Notes: generated by a model from the letters alone, not told the origin. DNA of 64,000 nucleotides from Capitulum mitella (GCA_030062745.1 CP099845.1:17400903-17464902); one strand, 5' to 3'; counted from the stretch's first letter, positions 46,359 to 59,335 are shown. Made by a program: numbers and translations.

Positions 46359-48788
46359 TCTTACCCACTATGCTAATTATCTTGGGTGGTGACTTCACGC
46401 ATCGCGGACTAACCGGTTCATACCAGGATGATAGTAAGTCCTGGGAGAAATGCGAAATTTCTGTCCCGTAAATACGTCCATAATACTAATTCGGACCACC
46501 CAATGTTGTTATGGTCACCATGAAACCGCCCATAAGATACACCACACCATGGTTGGAAATTTCGTCTTTGGTCTTGGTGTCAAAGTATACTTTTATTTTG
46601 GAGTACATAATTTTGAAAACAGTAATGCTGGTTTAAGTTGGCATTCTTGATTTAGGTCAGACATGACAGCATACCTGCTTCTTACTGAAATAGGACAGGG
46701 TCAATTGCTTGCAGAGTTAAAAACCTGTTGACGTGGTTATAATGTGGCTTTTTGATGCAGACACAGGATCAAGCTTGTGGAGTATAAAATGTGTTTGGAG
46801 CACATTTTCTGGTGTTCTGTAACACCAGAAAACTCCACCTTTTCCAACCGTGTTCCGCGCCCGTGGTTACTTTCTTTTTTTTTGTTGGGCATTGTCAGTT
46901 GTGAATAGCGTGCCAAGCCAGTGCTTATATCAGGAGCGAGATCTGTTCATGCCTTTTTGCGGCAGCCTCAAAAAAAAACAACTTTGGAAAAAGGATTTTT
47001 TAACTTTTGAGCCTGAATCACATGCCGTTGCCATCCGAGCTGTGATGGGTATGAGCGCCATTACCGTCATCCAGCCGCCTCTGCTGGCCACCGCTGACTG
47101 GGGGATTTATCCTGGGATAAAACGTGCACTCTGTCACATCGACGGCTGGACTCCGCCCTTCCACAGCGGAGCCCCTGAATGACGTCAGCTGTCAGCCACT
47201 GTCGGTCCGCCCGGTCCGCCCCGTCCCGCTCACCAGTTCCTTCCCTCGGCTCCAGGCGCGAATTCAAACTGGGCGCGGCCTTGGGCCGTTGTGTCCGGGT
47301 TTTTATTGCTGGACGACACGCATCTGCGACGGCCAAGCGGTATCTTATGGGCGGGGGAGGAAGGGAGGGGAGGGAGGAGGACGCGTCAGGGAGCTGCCTG
47401 CGGTGGCTGGGATGTTTCTCCGTGGGTTCGCTGTCTGTGCCGGTGAACTGCCTGCGGTAGCTGAGATCTCTGGGTTTCTCTGGGTACCCGAACCTGGTCC
47501 GCTGAAGTGCTGATGGACCTCCGACAGAGTTTTGTTTTCCGAGTGGGGGAAAGGGTCATAACTGAAGGAGTGTGTCAGCGGGAGCGAGGGCTTTCTGGGC
47601 CGCAGGTGGTATGGAGAACGCAGTGCGGCGTTCAGGGGTAGAGCATTCTGATTTGGTCGAGGACCGAGATGTGCTCTACAGCCTACCGGGCTGCGGTGTT
47701 TGCCTGTCGTTAACGGAACTTAATAGTTACGCGCGGCCTAAGAATAGGTTATGTTTGTTAAACGGTTTGGAACCTTGGTGGCAAAATTCACAAGGACAGC
47801 GAATGAAATGGCAACGAAATGACGAAACAGTCAGCAAAGCATCAGACTGATGCCAATCTGTTTGTCGGACGGCGCCATCACGGCTAAAATGAACGTTTCA
47901 AGTGACTGCTTCCTGAAGGTGTCTGTTTGAGGAACAGTTCCTGTTCGTGTCCTGCTGTCGGTCACCTGTCGGTCACCTGCTGGAGAGCGGTGACCGATCA
48001 GGAGCAGATTATACAACTGGCGGCTCCGTGTCCTGGATACCCGGCCGGTGCCAGGAATGCACCGACGCGGATCCGGGATTCCGGCAGAGGGTTGCGAGTT
48101 TTGCCACGAGAGATACCGCCTTATTGCTCAGCAAGTCCTGCTGGCTTATATCGTCAGTAAGACTACAAGCAGTGGTGACACCCCGTGGATCTGTGCGTGG
48201 CACGGCGTCTCAATGGTCGGTGGTATAGTGGAGTGACGTGAAGTGGAGCTACCATTCTGCGAAAAAGAACAAGGCCGCTAGGTCGCTGGAATGCTACATG
48301 GCTGACTCATTGGAGCAGGCTTCAGAATATCGAGCGCTCCCGCAGGCATTCAAAGAACACGGCCGGAACTGACCTCTTCCGGAGCCGGCTAGGCACCGCA
48401 TCAGAGCCGTGAGCCAGTCCGCAAGGATGAGTGGAATTGTTTCTTTGACGAGCCCTGCGTGCTTTCTTATTGTCGTTCTGTGAGGCCAGTTTCCCGCCTG
48501 CCTGCTGGTCGTCAGGTAACCTTTCCTGTCTTCTCTGGACGGTAACGCATGACATCTTCTTGTGATGGAGAACTGTTGTGATGTTGCACTTCGCGCAGAG
48601 AGTGGGTGTGATCTCGCCGATCGTGAGCCCTGGTTTCTGCGCAGTTGCGCTGCCCTGCTGCCGTGTCATCGGCTCGCGGCCGGCGGCCGGCGCCGATTAA
48701 AGTGCGCCGGCGGCAGCTCCACTAGCGGAGCAGGCATATATCGCCAGCTCCACTCAGAACGGCTGCAGGTCCGCCAAACCTGGCTCCC

Positions 48789-49285
48789 AGTGCCGGTTGG
48801 TGTGCTCCACTGTCCCTGGTGACCTGCCAGTGCCGGTTGGTGTGCTCCACTGTCCCTGGTGACCGGCCAGTGCCGGTCGGTGCGCTCCTCTGTCCCTGGT
48901 GACCTGCCAGTGCCGGTTGGTGCGCTCCACTGTCCCTGGTGACCTGCCAGTGCCGGTCGGTGCGCTCCACTGTCCCTGGTGACCTGCCAGTGTCGGTTGG
49001 TGTGCTCCACGCCGTCCCTGGTGACCTGCCAGTGCCGGTTGGTGAGCTCCACTATCCCTGGTGACCTGCCAGTGCCGGTTGGTGAGCTCCACTGTCCCTG
49101 GTGACCTGCCAGTGCCGGTTGGTGAACTCCACTGTCCCTGGTGACCTGCCAGTGCCGGTTGGTGAGCTCCACTGTCCCTGGTGACCTGCCAGTGCCGGTC
49201 GGTGCGCTCCACTGTCCCTGGTGACCTGCCAGTGCCGGTCGGTGCGCTCCACTGTCCCCGGTGACCTGCCAGTGCCGGTCGGCGG
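48789..49285 (+). repeat. Minisatellite, 40-bp unit, about 12 copies
   Basis: Highly similar units with core CAGTGCCGGTTGGTG and CTCCACTGTCCCTGGTGACC. Variation is concentrated at GGTTGG/GGTCGG and at the base before GCTCC or CTCC. It keeps an 867-base - strand frame open, which explains that frame without a gene. Confidence 0.95.
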
Positions 49286-50011
49286 GTGTCCTTGCGGCGG
49301 CTGGCCGTAAGTGGCGGCCTCGGCTGGCTGCATTACCTGGCGCCGGTCGTCGTACGTCCGGGGCACGGAGAACACGGTCCGTCAGACAGGCGCCGGCACG
49401 TGACGGCCGTCTGGCCCGAGCTGCTCCGGATCTGAGCTGCTCGACACGGGAACGCTGCGAAGAGTCCGTGCAGGCTGTCGCGTGGACCACGTGACGCCTG
49501 TGGTTCCGTGGAGGGACGATCATGCCCGACACGGTGAAGTCGTACAGAGGATTGCTGTCCCGGGCAGAGAGAGAGAGAGAGAGGGAATATGTGAGACGTC
49601 CAACACGAGCTGTTGGTTACACCCTGCATAGCCTGACGAGTGTGGCACATTGGATAATAAGCTGCTAATCCATTTCGGGAGTTTTCGTACACTGGTACTG
49701 AATATTACCGTTACTTTCATGGTGATTATGGGATGGATAATAAACGCTCAGGTCTGTTATTATAATGGCACCCATTTTAAGTGATCCTGATGTTAAAAAC
49801 GGCAATCAGCGGCAAATTTCGAGGTTTGTAATTCACAGGGTCGGCGGGTTTGTGCAGCAGCAGCCGTACCCTCCCGCTCAGTGCAGTCGTCTGCTGTCTT
49901 GCTGACTACTGAACCCGACGTGCCCGGCTGGTTCATTGGACGGCTGATGGAGGCCTCTGTAGTGGTCTGACCCCGGACTGGAGCGAGCCGTTCTGGCGGG
50001 CCGAAACAGTA

Positions 50012-50044
<33 letters not shown>

Positions 50045-50956
50045 GTCAACTCCGATCCCCGACCTGTCTCGGCCGGCACGCGCACCTCGGCCCAGCCGGG
50101 GCCACCGACCCCGCTGCCCGGCGACACGGTTCATTTGGCGGCGGCGGCGGCGGCGGCGGCGAAGGAGCCACCTGCCGACCCCAGCAGCGGAGGACGCGCC
50201 TCGCGGAGGAATGCGCATCCGCCAGCCGACCGGGCCCGGTTCCCATGGGGGCCATCTGACTAAGGCTCCAGACTGCAAGTATGGCCGAGAGGGGCGCGCT
50301 GTTCGTGGGAGAAAGCTGTCCTGTCACGGCCGCTACCGGACTCGTGCGCCGTAGCGTCCCTGTCTGGCGGCACAGCAGCCAGCCGGCTGGCAGGGGCAGC
50401 CATAGCCGCGCAGAGAGCCGCAACATCGGAGCCCCGTTCATGAACCGACTTACGAGGCACACCAGGCTTCCTTTGGCACATTCTACCAAACGGCATCCAT
50501 AAACTAATCGGTGGCGTCACCCAAGTTACCTCGATGGGCACACCAAGCTACCTCACAGTTACCTCGGTGGACGCCGAGGCAAGTCTGGAAAGTAATGTGA
50601 CCTCAATCAAGTTACAAACAATCGACTCGGCTAAGCATGCGTGCATCGTGCTTCCAGCAGAGGTTGCGCTTTGTCTCGACAGCGCAATAACTGATGAAGT
50701 TCAAATGGCGTTCGAGAACTGACCTGCTAGCATGGCCGGGGATTTTCCCGCCGGCTGCAGGGGTCTCGCGGGAGACAGGCGCTCCATGACTGAGCAGGCG
50801 CTGACTTGATCGGTGGATGGCCCGATGTCTGTCGGGGGACGCCGCCGTCTCCGTGCGGCGCCCAGTCACGGCTGGCGCCGCCTGTTCGGGCGACGCCGGC
50901 AGACACACGGCCTCCCGAGGCCTCCCGAGGCCCACCGAGGAGCGGAACAGGCGGGT

Positions 50957-51707
50957 GGGATCAGAGGGCAGCCACAGGCCACCCTCCCTCTGAAGCGAAC
51001 AGGCGGGTGGGAGCAGAGGGCAGTCACAGGCCACCCTCCCTCTGAAGCGAACAGGCGGGTGGGAGCAGAGGGCAGTCACAGGCCTCCCTCCCTCTGCAGC
51101 GGAACAGACGGGCGGAAGCAGAGGGCAGTCACAGGCCACCCTCTCTCTGAAGCGAACAGGCGGGTGGGAGCAGAGGGCAGTCACAGGCCTCCCTCCCTCT
51201 GCAGCAGAGGGCAGTCACAGGCCACCCTCCCTCTGCAGCGGAACAGACGGGCGGAAGCAGAGGGCAGCCACAGGCCACTCTCCCTCTGCAGCGGAACAGA
51301 CGGGCTGGAGCAGAGGGCAGTCACAGGCCACTCTCCCTCTGCAGCGAACAGACGGACTGGAGCAGAGGACAGCCACAGGCCACCCTCCGTCTGCAGCAGA
51401 ACAGACGGGCTGGAGCAGAGGGCAGCTACAGGCCTCCCTCCCTCTGCAGCAGAGGGCAGTCACAGGCCTCCCTCCCTCTGCAGCGAACAGACGGGCGGGA
51501 GCAGAGGGCAGTCACAGGCCTCCCTCCCTCTGCAGCGGAACAGACGGGCTGGAGCAGAGGGCAGCTACAGGCCACCCTCCCTCTGTAGCAGAGGGCAGTC
51601 ACAGGCCACTCTCCCTCTGCAGCGAACAGACGGGCTGGAGCAGAGGACAGCCACAGGCCACCCTCCCTCTGCAGCAGAGGGTAGTCACAGGCCTCCCTCC
51701 CGCTGCA
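50957..51707 (+). repeat. Minisatellite, about 52-bp unit with ~34-bp shortened units
   Basis: AGCAGAGGGCAGTCACAGGC followed by CTCCCTCCCTCTGCAGCG and an AACAGACGGGCTGG stretch. Several units lack the last part. About 15-16 units in total. Confidence 0.92.
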
Positions 51708-51831
51708 GTGTAATGGACCACGAGAGAATACAGGTGCTCCAGGATCCAGGGAAACGGCCGGCTGTGCTCCTGGTAGAAGAGTGTCCGCTGCGTTCTCGGC
51801 CTGCTAAAAGTCTGACAGATCCTGCTGCCGT

Positions 51832-51992
51832 GACAGGAGGGTTTGGCGCTCTCACGGACCCCTGCCATGACAGAGGGTTTGGCGCTCTCACGGACCCCTG
51901 CCGTGACAGAGGGGTCGGCGCTCTCACGGACCCCTGCCATGACAGAGGGGTCGGCGCTCTCACGGACCTCTGTTATGGGAGAGGGGCCGGTG
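51832..51992 (+). repeat. Minisatellite, about 36-bp unit
   Basis: GGCGCTCTCACGGACCCCTG with a TGACAGAGGG linker, four and a half units. Confidence 0.9.
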
Positions 51993-52278
51993 CGCTCACG
52001 GTCCGCTAACGCCGTGGGGAGGTCGGCTGCGGCCCGGCACGGCGAGGAGCCTGGGCGGCACGGCCTGCCTGCCGAGCCGTGACGTCACTGATCCGGCAGG
52101 TGGGAGCTGCGTGCGGGGATGGGGGGCGGGGGCTGAGTCACGGGCCGTCCGAGGCCGTGGAACCGGTCGAATGTCGGGGAGGGGTTCGATGTCCGCCCGT
52201 GTGACGTGTGACTAATCTACAGTCGTGAGTCACGAGCTCGCCCGCGCTGTGTTGACACATCTGTCGTATCTGGCAGCG

Positions 52279-52412
52279 ATGGGGACGGCGCTCTTAGGCT
52301 GGCACGCAACGCTCGCGCCTCTTTACAAGGGCCGAGTGAAGAGCGATGGGGACGGCGTCCCCAGGCCGGCCCGCAACGCTCCCGCCTCTTTACAAGGGCC
52401 GAGTGAAGGCCA
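52279..52412 (+). repeat. 66-bp direct duplication
   Basis: Two tandem copies from GATGGGGACGGCG to CTTTACAAGGGCCGAGTGAA. Confidence 0.9.
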
Positions 52413-53423
52413 TGTGTTTCCGTGTGTTGGCTCCCATATCGAGCGGAACACTGAGCTCAGTGGCCGAGATGCGCCCAAGGATAGGGTCATTTGGTTCTCT
52501 ATTTAGTCTTGTGGTTAGTGCGATGGTCAGTCAAACCTCTGAATAAGTATGCTTTACTGCTGAGTTTATCACCGATGGTGAGGCAGCTGCATATTTATAG
52601 TTATTGGTAGGAAACCAGTCGAATATGCTGTTGTGCTGCGAGCCGTTTAGTTGCTAACGCCTTAATCGAAAACCTGTCCGAATGACATTTACGTTAGCAG
52701 CAACAGTAGATCGTTCCCATGTTCGATGAACAGATTTTAGATATCTTGGAATCAACCATACAGTTCTTGTCATGTCAGTGATGTAAAACTATTTCTTTTT
52801 TCGTTTGCCAATAGCCGCACATTGCGCATGCACGAGGTCGAAATGTTTTACGAATCGATATTACAACAGCGCCGCACTCCGTTAACCCGCTGTCTGCCCT
52901 GGACATGGCCGGGCCAAGTCTCCGTAGTTCTCCCGCGGGGCGTTTGATCAGCTGAGCGTATCTGTTCACTGTTGGTTGGGTCGCGCCAGCCACTCGGGAG
53001 GTCCTCGTGGCTCTCAAGCCGTGGCGTCGCCCCCTCCTCGGCCCGAGTGCGGGGTCCTGGCGTGGCGTAGTTTGAGACCCACTGGCGCCGGGTAGCCAGG
53101 TGTGGTTCCTCGCCGCGAGGGAGAGCGCTGCAGGGCTGTGGAGGGGAGGGGGAACGGTCGGGGCCGGCCGGCGCGGCGACGGCACCAGCAGTGCTCTGCC
53201 CGACGCCGGCCGCGTTGGACGGGAGGAGTCGCGCAGTAACGGCAGTTACCGTCGGATCGCCGGCGCGCTCTCCGCGTGACGCTGCGTCGGCCGGCGGCAG
53301 CGTGAACTCGGCGCAGCGGCGCGGTGCACCGCCAGCCACGCGGGCAGTCGCAGCGGCGGTAGCGGTCGACCGTCAGCGGAGTGATCCGGCTGGCCAGCAG
53401 CGGTCCGGCCGCCGGCCGCAGGT

Positions 53424-54178
53424 ATGGCGTCTGACGGCCGGAGTGGTGTGACAGGAGTGGGGCGTCTGACGGCCGGAGTGGTGTGGCAAGAGTGGGGCGT
53501 CTGATTGCCGGAGTGGAGTGACGAGTGGGGCGTCTGACTGCCGGAGTGGTGTGACAGGTCTGGGGCGTCTGACCGCCGGAGTAGTGTGACAGGTCTGGGG
53601 CGTCTGATTGCCGGAGTGGTGTGACAGGTCTGGGGCGTCTGACTGCCGGAGTAGTGTGACAGGTCTGGGGCGTCTGACCGCCGGAGTAATGTGGCAGGCC
53701 TGGGGCGTCTGACGGCCGGAGTAATGTGACAGGCCTGGGGCGTCTGACTGCCGGAGTGGTGTGACAGGTCTGGGGCGTCTGACCGCTGGAGTGGTGCGAC
53801 AGGCGGCCTGTGACAGGTCGGCGGCGTCTGACCGCTGGAGCGGTGTGACAGGCCGGCGGCGTCTGACCGCTGGAGTGGTGCGACAGGCGGCCTGTGACAG
53901 GTCGGCGGCGTCTGACCGCTGGAGCGGTGTAACAGGTCGGTGGTGTCTGACCGCTGGAGCGGTGTGACAGGCGGCCTGTGACAGGCCGGCGGCGTCTGAT
54001 CGCTGGAGTGGTGTGACAGGCGGCCTGTGACAGGTCGGGGGCGTCTGACCGCTGGAGTGGTGCGACAGGCGGCCTGTGACAGGTCGGGGGCGTCTGACCG
54101 CTGGAGCGGTGTGACAGGTCTGGGGCGTCTGACCGCTGGAGTGGTGCGACAGGCGGCCTGTGACAGGCCGGGGGCGTT
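53424..54178 (+). repeat. Minisatellite, 35-bp units giving way to 48-bp compound units
   Basis: GGGGCGTCTGACNGCCGGAG with GTGTGACAGGTCT recurs in the left half. In the right half the unit gains CAGGCGGCCTGTGACAGG. About twenty units. Very long frames on the - strand (477, 399 and 339 codons) are produced by this array. Confidence 0.93.
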
Positions 54179-55020
54179 TGTCGGTGGTACTCCGCCGAGA
54201 GGGGTGTCTCCATTTGTGGCGTGCTGGGCCGGCCGTCTGCTGTGCCGGGTCGTCCGGTGACTCACAGCCGGCGGGATGGCGTCTCATTAACCGTCTCCGA
54301 CTGTGGCCTGCTGGTGGCGAGTCGCGCACGGCGGCGATTTCCGCAGCGGCTGCTGGCCGGTGAGCCGTGCACGCCGGCGCCGGCGCCGGCTGCAGCGAGC
54401 GGCCGGCGCACCGCAGCTCCAAGGTGGACCGGTGACTGCTGACGCCGCCGGACGGGGCGGCAAACAAGCCCCGTCCGGTGCGGCGCCGAGCGGTGGAGGC
54501 GTGCCGGCCCCGAAACGCCGTGGGATCGGCCGAGATCACTTCCAGATTGTCTTGCAAATGAAGCCGGCTTGAGCAGACCGGTTGGTGGCGTGTTTGCCAG
54601 CCGTGTACATCAGCCTCGGTGCCCTCATTGGACGGAGTTGCATCAGCCTGCGATGGTCTCAGTTCCCCCACCGCCGATTCCGTCCTTGTCTCGGTCCTCG
54701 ATGACCTCAGGTCTGTCTTGTTTCGGGCCTCGCTGACACCAGGTCTCGTGTCAGACCCGCGCGATATCGGCGTTAGAATTGACAGCTCCGAACTGTCTTT
54801 CGGCATCTCCAGATGCTTGTCCCGGACTCCATGCGAGTTAGGCGCAGTTCCTTGTCACGCTAGCCACCCACGTCCTCTAGGCACCGTTTATCAGTGCTGA
54901 CAGTGTCTTCAGCATTAAACAGAGGTCGGCCTCAGACTCAGACTTCCCAGAGCTGGGGTTCCAGCTGTCAGGGACTGAGCGATGTCGGCCGTTCAGCTGC
55001 CACAGCTCGATCGAACTGCG

Positions 55021-55236
55021 GACCGGCCAGGCCCGACACGTCGGTCCAAAGGGACCTGCCAGGCCCGACACGTCGGTCCAAAGGGACCTGCCAGGCCCGA
55101 CACGTCGGTCCAAAGGGACCTGCCAGGCCCGACATGTCGGTCCAAAGGGACCTGCCAGGCCCGACACGTCGGTCCAAAGGGACCGGCCAGGCCCGACACG
55201 TCGGTCCAAAGGGACCTGCCAGGCCCGCCTGCCCGG
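55021..55236 (+). repeat. Minisatellite, 32-bp unit, nearly homogeneous
   Basis: About six and a half copies of CCTGCCAGGCCCGACACGTC plus GGTCCAAAGGGA, with only one or two differences per copy. This homogeneity suggests recent expansion. Confidence 0.95.
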
Positions 55237-56262
55237 TCCAAAATGGGCTGCCGGAACCAACTCCTTGGTCCGAACTGAGCCGCCCGGACGGCTGGTCGAA
55301 TGCGTGGGAACACTGCACGCTGCTGGCCGACTGCTGGGAAGCGAGCAGATCGCTGCAAAACCACGCTGTTGTCACTTGAGTCCTCTTATCTTATCGTTCC
55401 ACCTTGTTAACAGCCATATAAACGATTTTTGCTGGTGGGGTAAGTGACTTTTAACTGGTTTGAACAATGCTTTACCATATTTTTGCCTGCATTCGATCGT
55501 TCAGGAATAACGAAATGAATTGAAGCAGCTTGAAAAAAAAAACACTGAAGTCTTGTCTGTCCGAGGATGTCCAAAAGCAAGGTCGTTGAACCTCTGGTGG
55601 TCTTTGATGATTCGGAATCTTGCCGTGGATTTCTGGTGGTCTTCGTCCTGGGTTCATCTCGTATCCGGATATGCCGGACTGTCGTGTTCCGTCAGGGACT
55701 CGTCGACAATAATCTCCGTTTTTCACACCCACTCGTCCCGCTGCTTCGATCTGGCAGCTGTCATAGCTCCACTCCGCAGCGCCGTCACGTCGTGCCGACA
55801 CGGCCTGCCGGCCGCCAGCTGTCTGTGTGCCGTGGCCAGGTGGCCCGAGTCCTCTGTGGTGGGGCGCGGCTCCCCATTAGAAGGCCCCTTATCGCCGGCG
55901 GTGGACCCTGAAGAAGCGCCGTTCATTGTTTCCGGCCACGACAGACAGCAGATGCCCCCTCCCCCACTCCTGGTGGGCCGGCGGAGGCCTCTTTCTGAAC
56001 CGTCCTTCAGAGCTCTCCCGGAAACGAACGCTCGGCAGAAATTTAACGTGGAATTCGACCCGCCGAAGGACGAGAGAAAGATGAGCTCAGATTTGCAGAC
56101 AACGAGCTTCATACACGTCAGGACAATTCGTTGGGAATCACCCAGTGGCGGAGTGGCTCGACGAGAAGTGCTTCCCGTCTGGTCTTATTCCTCGGGGAGC
56201 GCTACTGGCACGACGCGGCAGACCAGTGGGACTCATTTTAACCAGACGCGACGCTCTCGTGT

Positions 56263-56612
56263 GGAACGGCGGTGGGGGCGCTGACGACAGGTCTTACCGG
56301 GGCCGGACCGGGAGACCATGGCACGGCGGCGGGGGCGCTGACGACAGGTCTTACCGGGGCCGGACCGGGAGACCATGGCACGGCGGCGGGGGCGCTGACG
56401 ACAGGTCTTACCGAGGCCGGACCGGGAGACCATGGCACGGCGGCGGGGGCGCTGACGACAGGTCTTACCGGGGCCGGACCGGGTCATGGCACGGCGACGG
56501 GGGCGCTGACGACAGGTCTTACCGGGGCCGGACCGGGAGACCATGGCACGGCGGCGGAGGGCGCTGACGACAGGTCTTACCGGGGCCGGACCGGGAGACC
56601 AGCGCCGCACCG
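56263..56612 (+). repeat. Minisatellite, 57-bp unit, six copies
   Basis: GCGCTGACGACAGGTCTTAC with CGGGGCCGGACCGGGAGACC. One unit is shortened near 56480. The 57-base unit is a multiple of three, so all frames stay open across it. Confidence 0.95.
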
Positions 56613-56791
56613 TTTGATCCTCGCCGTGCCGTCTCCCTCCCGGCCACGGCAGCGCGAGCTGCGCCGCTGCTCGGCGATTGGTTGTGGCGCGGCGCTGTCA
56701 GTGCCATTGTTCGATCGGTCGCTCTTCGGGACGTTCTCGGGGCGTGGCATCGCAATTCGGGCGCCCTGCAGGTGATCCGGCGGCTTCTGGT

Positions 56792-57024
56792 GAGTGCAGG
56801 TGGTGGCGGACTCTGGTCCAGGCGGTCCGTCGGGTTCTGGTGGGTGCAGGTGGTGGCGGGCTCTGGTCCAGGCGGTCCGTCGGGTTCTGGTGGGTGCAGA
56901 CGGTCTGGCGGGCTCTGGTCCAGGCGGTCCGGCGGGTTCTGGTGGGTGCAGACGGTCTGACGGGCTCTGGTCCAGGCGGTCCGGCGGGTTCTGGTGGGTG
57001 CAGACGGTCTGGCGGGCTGCGGTG
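56792..57024 (+). repeat. Minisatellite, 50-bp unit
   Basis: GGGCTCTGGTCCAGGCGGTC and GGGTTCTGGTGGGTGCAG recur about four and a half times. Confidence 0.93.
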
Positions 57025-59089
57025 AATGTAGGTTGTGCCGTGGGATCCGGTGATTGGGGCGTGGTGAGGGGCTGGCTGGAGAGTGGCAGTGGGTCGGCCA
57101 CGGAGCCGGCCGCAGCGGTGCCCTGACCGCTGGCCTCTGCCGGCACACGTCAGGCGTCTCCGGTGTCGGGCGGCTCCGGCGCGCGGCTCGTTTTACTGTT
57201 GGCCGCCGCCGGAGCGGCCACGTCCACAGCCGGCGCCAGCGGTGTACGGCTCCGGCCGGGGGTGGCAGCCACGGCGGTCCGGTCGGCGGACCTCAGGCCG
57301 GGCGGCCAGCCCGCACCTGTACACCAGTCTGGTCCGCGCGGTCGGTCGATGACGCTGCTATTGAATAGCGGCCGGTGCGGCGGTGCTGCGCCTCGGGCCT
57401 GTGCGCGCTGCCGCCCGCAGGGACAGGAAGCGCGGCGGCGGCGGCCTTATCTTACGATAGTGATCCTGTGAGCGTCCGGGGCGGCGGCCGGCCGACATGT
57501 CTGCGGTCAGCTGACGTCCTGCCAGGCCGCCGGCGGCGTCGCTCTCACTTGCCCGGCTCCTGGCACGGGACGGTGCCTGGTTCGAGTGGCTCTGCGTGGA
57601 GCCTGCTGACGGCCTGACCCGGCTGGTCGGCTGCAATCGAGGCTATACTGTGACTGTCAGCTCCTCTGGGTAGAGGAATTTGACTTCTCTTCTGACTGAC
57701 TTTTTCAGTTTGAAGGAATTTGACTTCTCGCCCAAAGGTTTTCCCGGCCATTTTTTACCAGTTTTCCTGTTGATGCCCTTTCGGATTACCAACTACACGC
57801 GGTTTTGGTCGACTCTGCATATGCATGGGGTGCAAATCTTTGAAATGCGGAACATGTGTCACTGTTCGTTTTGTTGCAGTCCCGTTGCACACAGCGCCGT
57901 GGTGGCCGCACCAACCCGTAGGACGTTAAACAAGCGGCACCCTGTTCGTCCACACAGTGCTGCACCGTAACTGCCTTGACCCCAGTCCTTTAGACGTCAG
58001 CAGATGATGAATCCCTGGGGCATTTTGTCGTCCATCGTCGGTCGGTGATGGTGCAGGATCGGCTGCGGGCCTCGCCGAGTGCCGCCTGCGTCCTGGACCA
58101 GCTGGCTGAGCTCGTTAGCGCTGGACCAGTTAGGAGGAGCCATTGAGTGGTGTCGCGCTGGGCCAGTGGCGCGGTGCAGCGTGACGATCATTGTGTGCGG
58201 CCGGGCGGCCACCGGGGGTTCTGTGGTCCGCTGGTCTGTCTCGTGTGCAGTGTTTCAAGTCTCTGGCGGGGCGCCGGCGCCCGTGCTGAACATTGTACCG
58301 ATGTCTGAAGGAGGGCCAGCAAGGTTAGGATTTTGGTTTCGCAACTTGAGGTTGATAAAAACGGGATGAAAAAATGACATGAAGACCGAAGTAAAGCGCA
58401 CATTTGTGTGCGGCCAGTGTGGCAAATGTACATTGGCGATAGTTTTATGGCAAGTGCTCATAAATACGAACTTCGGGAAACATGGTATTGCTATCATTGG
58501 GCTGTATGTAGATTGATAGTCCTGATGTGTGATATACCATGAACATCAGTAATGAACATTAGTATAATGGGCCAGTTGGTTTTTGACACAAAATAATTGA
58601 TTTCACTCAGCCCAAAACCTGAGAGTAAAATGTCCCAAGGTCTAAAAACTTTGAAAAGTAACCAAAATTCTGACCTTGAGGGGGGGAGGGTCAGTCGTCT
58701 CGCCCGCGCGACACACCTGGCCTTTCCGGTACTCGCGCGGCTGGCCACGTCTGTGAGCCGTGTCCTGTGCCCCTGTTACCCACCGGATGACGCTGTTTGT
58801 CGTCTGGGTAGCTGTCGGCGGCAGCACGACGCCTGCACCGTGCCCACTTTGCTGGACCGCAATCGAAGGCATGCCAATGGCCACCGCCGTATAGCGTTAG
58901 GCTGTGTAGTAAGAAGTTAACCTTCCCTGTCCCTGTTGTCAAGCTGATTGCTGGTAGAAACAGTATCCACATAGGTGCATATTATATTTCGGTTTCATTG
59001 TAAGCCCACGCTTACTCCCCAAAACCTTTCCAATCGCTACAGGTTTAATGCTCGATAACGGCTCCTCACAGACCGCTGTGTCTTTTCAG

Positions 59090-59335
59090 GCTGAGCGCCT
59101 GGAGGCGGGAGGTGGCGGCGGCGGCGGCGGCAGCGGCAGCGGCAGCGGGGCGGCGGCCGAGCCGGCGACCTCTTCCGAGGAGCAGACCCAGCACCGCAGG
59201 ATGGACCGGCTGCGGCGCTCTCTGCGCGACAGCTTCCGGCGCAAGAAGGAGCGTCGGCCCGAGTCGGCGCGGCCCCACCAGTGGCAGTCGGACGAGGCGG
59301 CCGTGCGCGCCGGCACCTGCTCATTCCACGTCAAG
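59090..59335 (+). CDS. numb: numb exon: Gly-rich linker, basic motif and start of PTB domain
   Basis: The acceptor is TGTGTCTTTTCAG|GCT and the donor GTCAAG|GTGGGT; 82 codons, phase 0 at both ends. It opens with a Gly/Ser run encoded by (GGC)n, then the basic segment [16 protein letters not shown], then [13 protein letters not shown], which begins the PTB domain, and CSFHVK, its first strand. In fly Numb the two serines of the RLRRSFRDSFRRR motif are aPKC targets that release Numb from the cortex, and both serines are present here. Met at 59201 corresponds to the start of the short fly isoform, so initiation there is also possible. The Gly/Ser/Ala-rich stretch of about 25 residues before it is extra relative to the fly protein. 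An in-frame ATG at 59048 upstream of the acceptor could serve an alternative leader but is not needed. Confidence 0.93.

Larger units (their letters stand above)
42255..59089 (+). other. numb: numb intron, distal part: minisatellite-rich
   Basis: GC- and CpG-rich intron sequence with no recognised gene. It holds at least ten minisatellite arrays, listed separately, (CCG)n/(GGC)n runs at about 50012-50043 and 50138-50162, a (GA)n run at 49566-49583, and a hAT-like MITE at about 46078-46358. Stretches without repeats (44200-45240, 46360-48780, 52420-53420, 57360-59040) show nothing I recognise. Confidence 0.6.

Noticed and set aside
48789..49285. CRISPR-like direct repeats
   Set aside because: Units abut without unique spacers, and the genome is eukaryotic. 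It is a minisatellite.
48666..49532. 288-codon - strand frame with HWQVTRD-like repeats
   Set aside because: It is the 40-bp minisatellite. The unit is not a multiple of three, so the peptide cycles through three registers. There is no start or splice context and it lies within the numb intron.
50813..52009. 398-codon + strand frame
   Set aside because: It is the ~52-bp and 36-bp minisatellites read through. The repeat unit is not a multiple of three throughout and the peptide changes register, as expected for non-coding tandem DNA.
53014..54806. Very long - strand frames (up to 477 codons) of Pro/Thr/His-rich repeats
   Set aside because: The repeats are the 35/48-bp minisatellite translated. 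Three overlapping frames are open at once, and the reading is not protein-like outside the array.
59048..59089. ATG at 59048 as the start of numb
   Set aside because: It lies upstream of a good acceptor (TCTTTTCAG) that is in phase with exon 31432-31479. It is kept only as an alternative leader.
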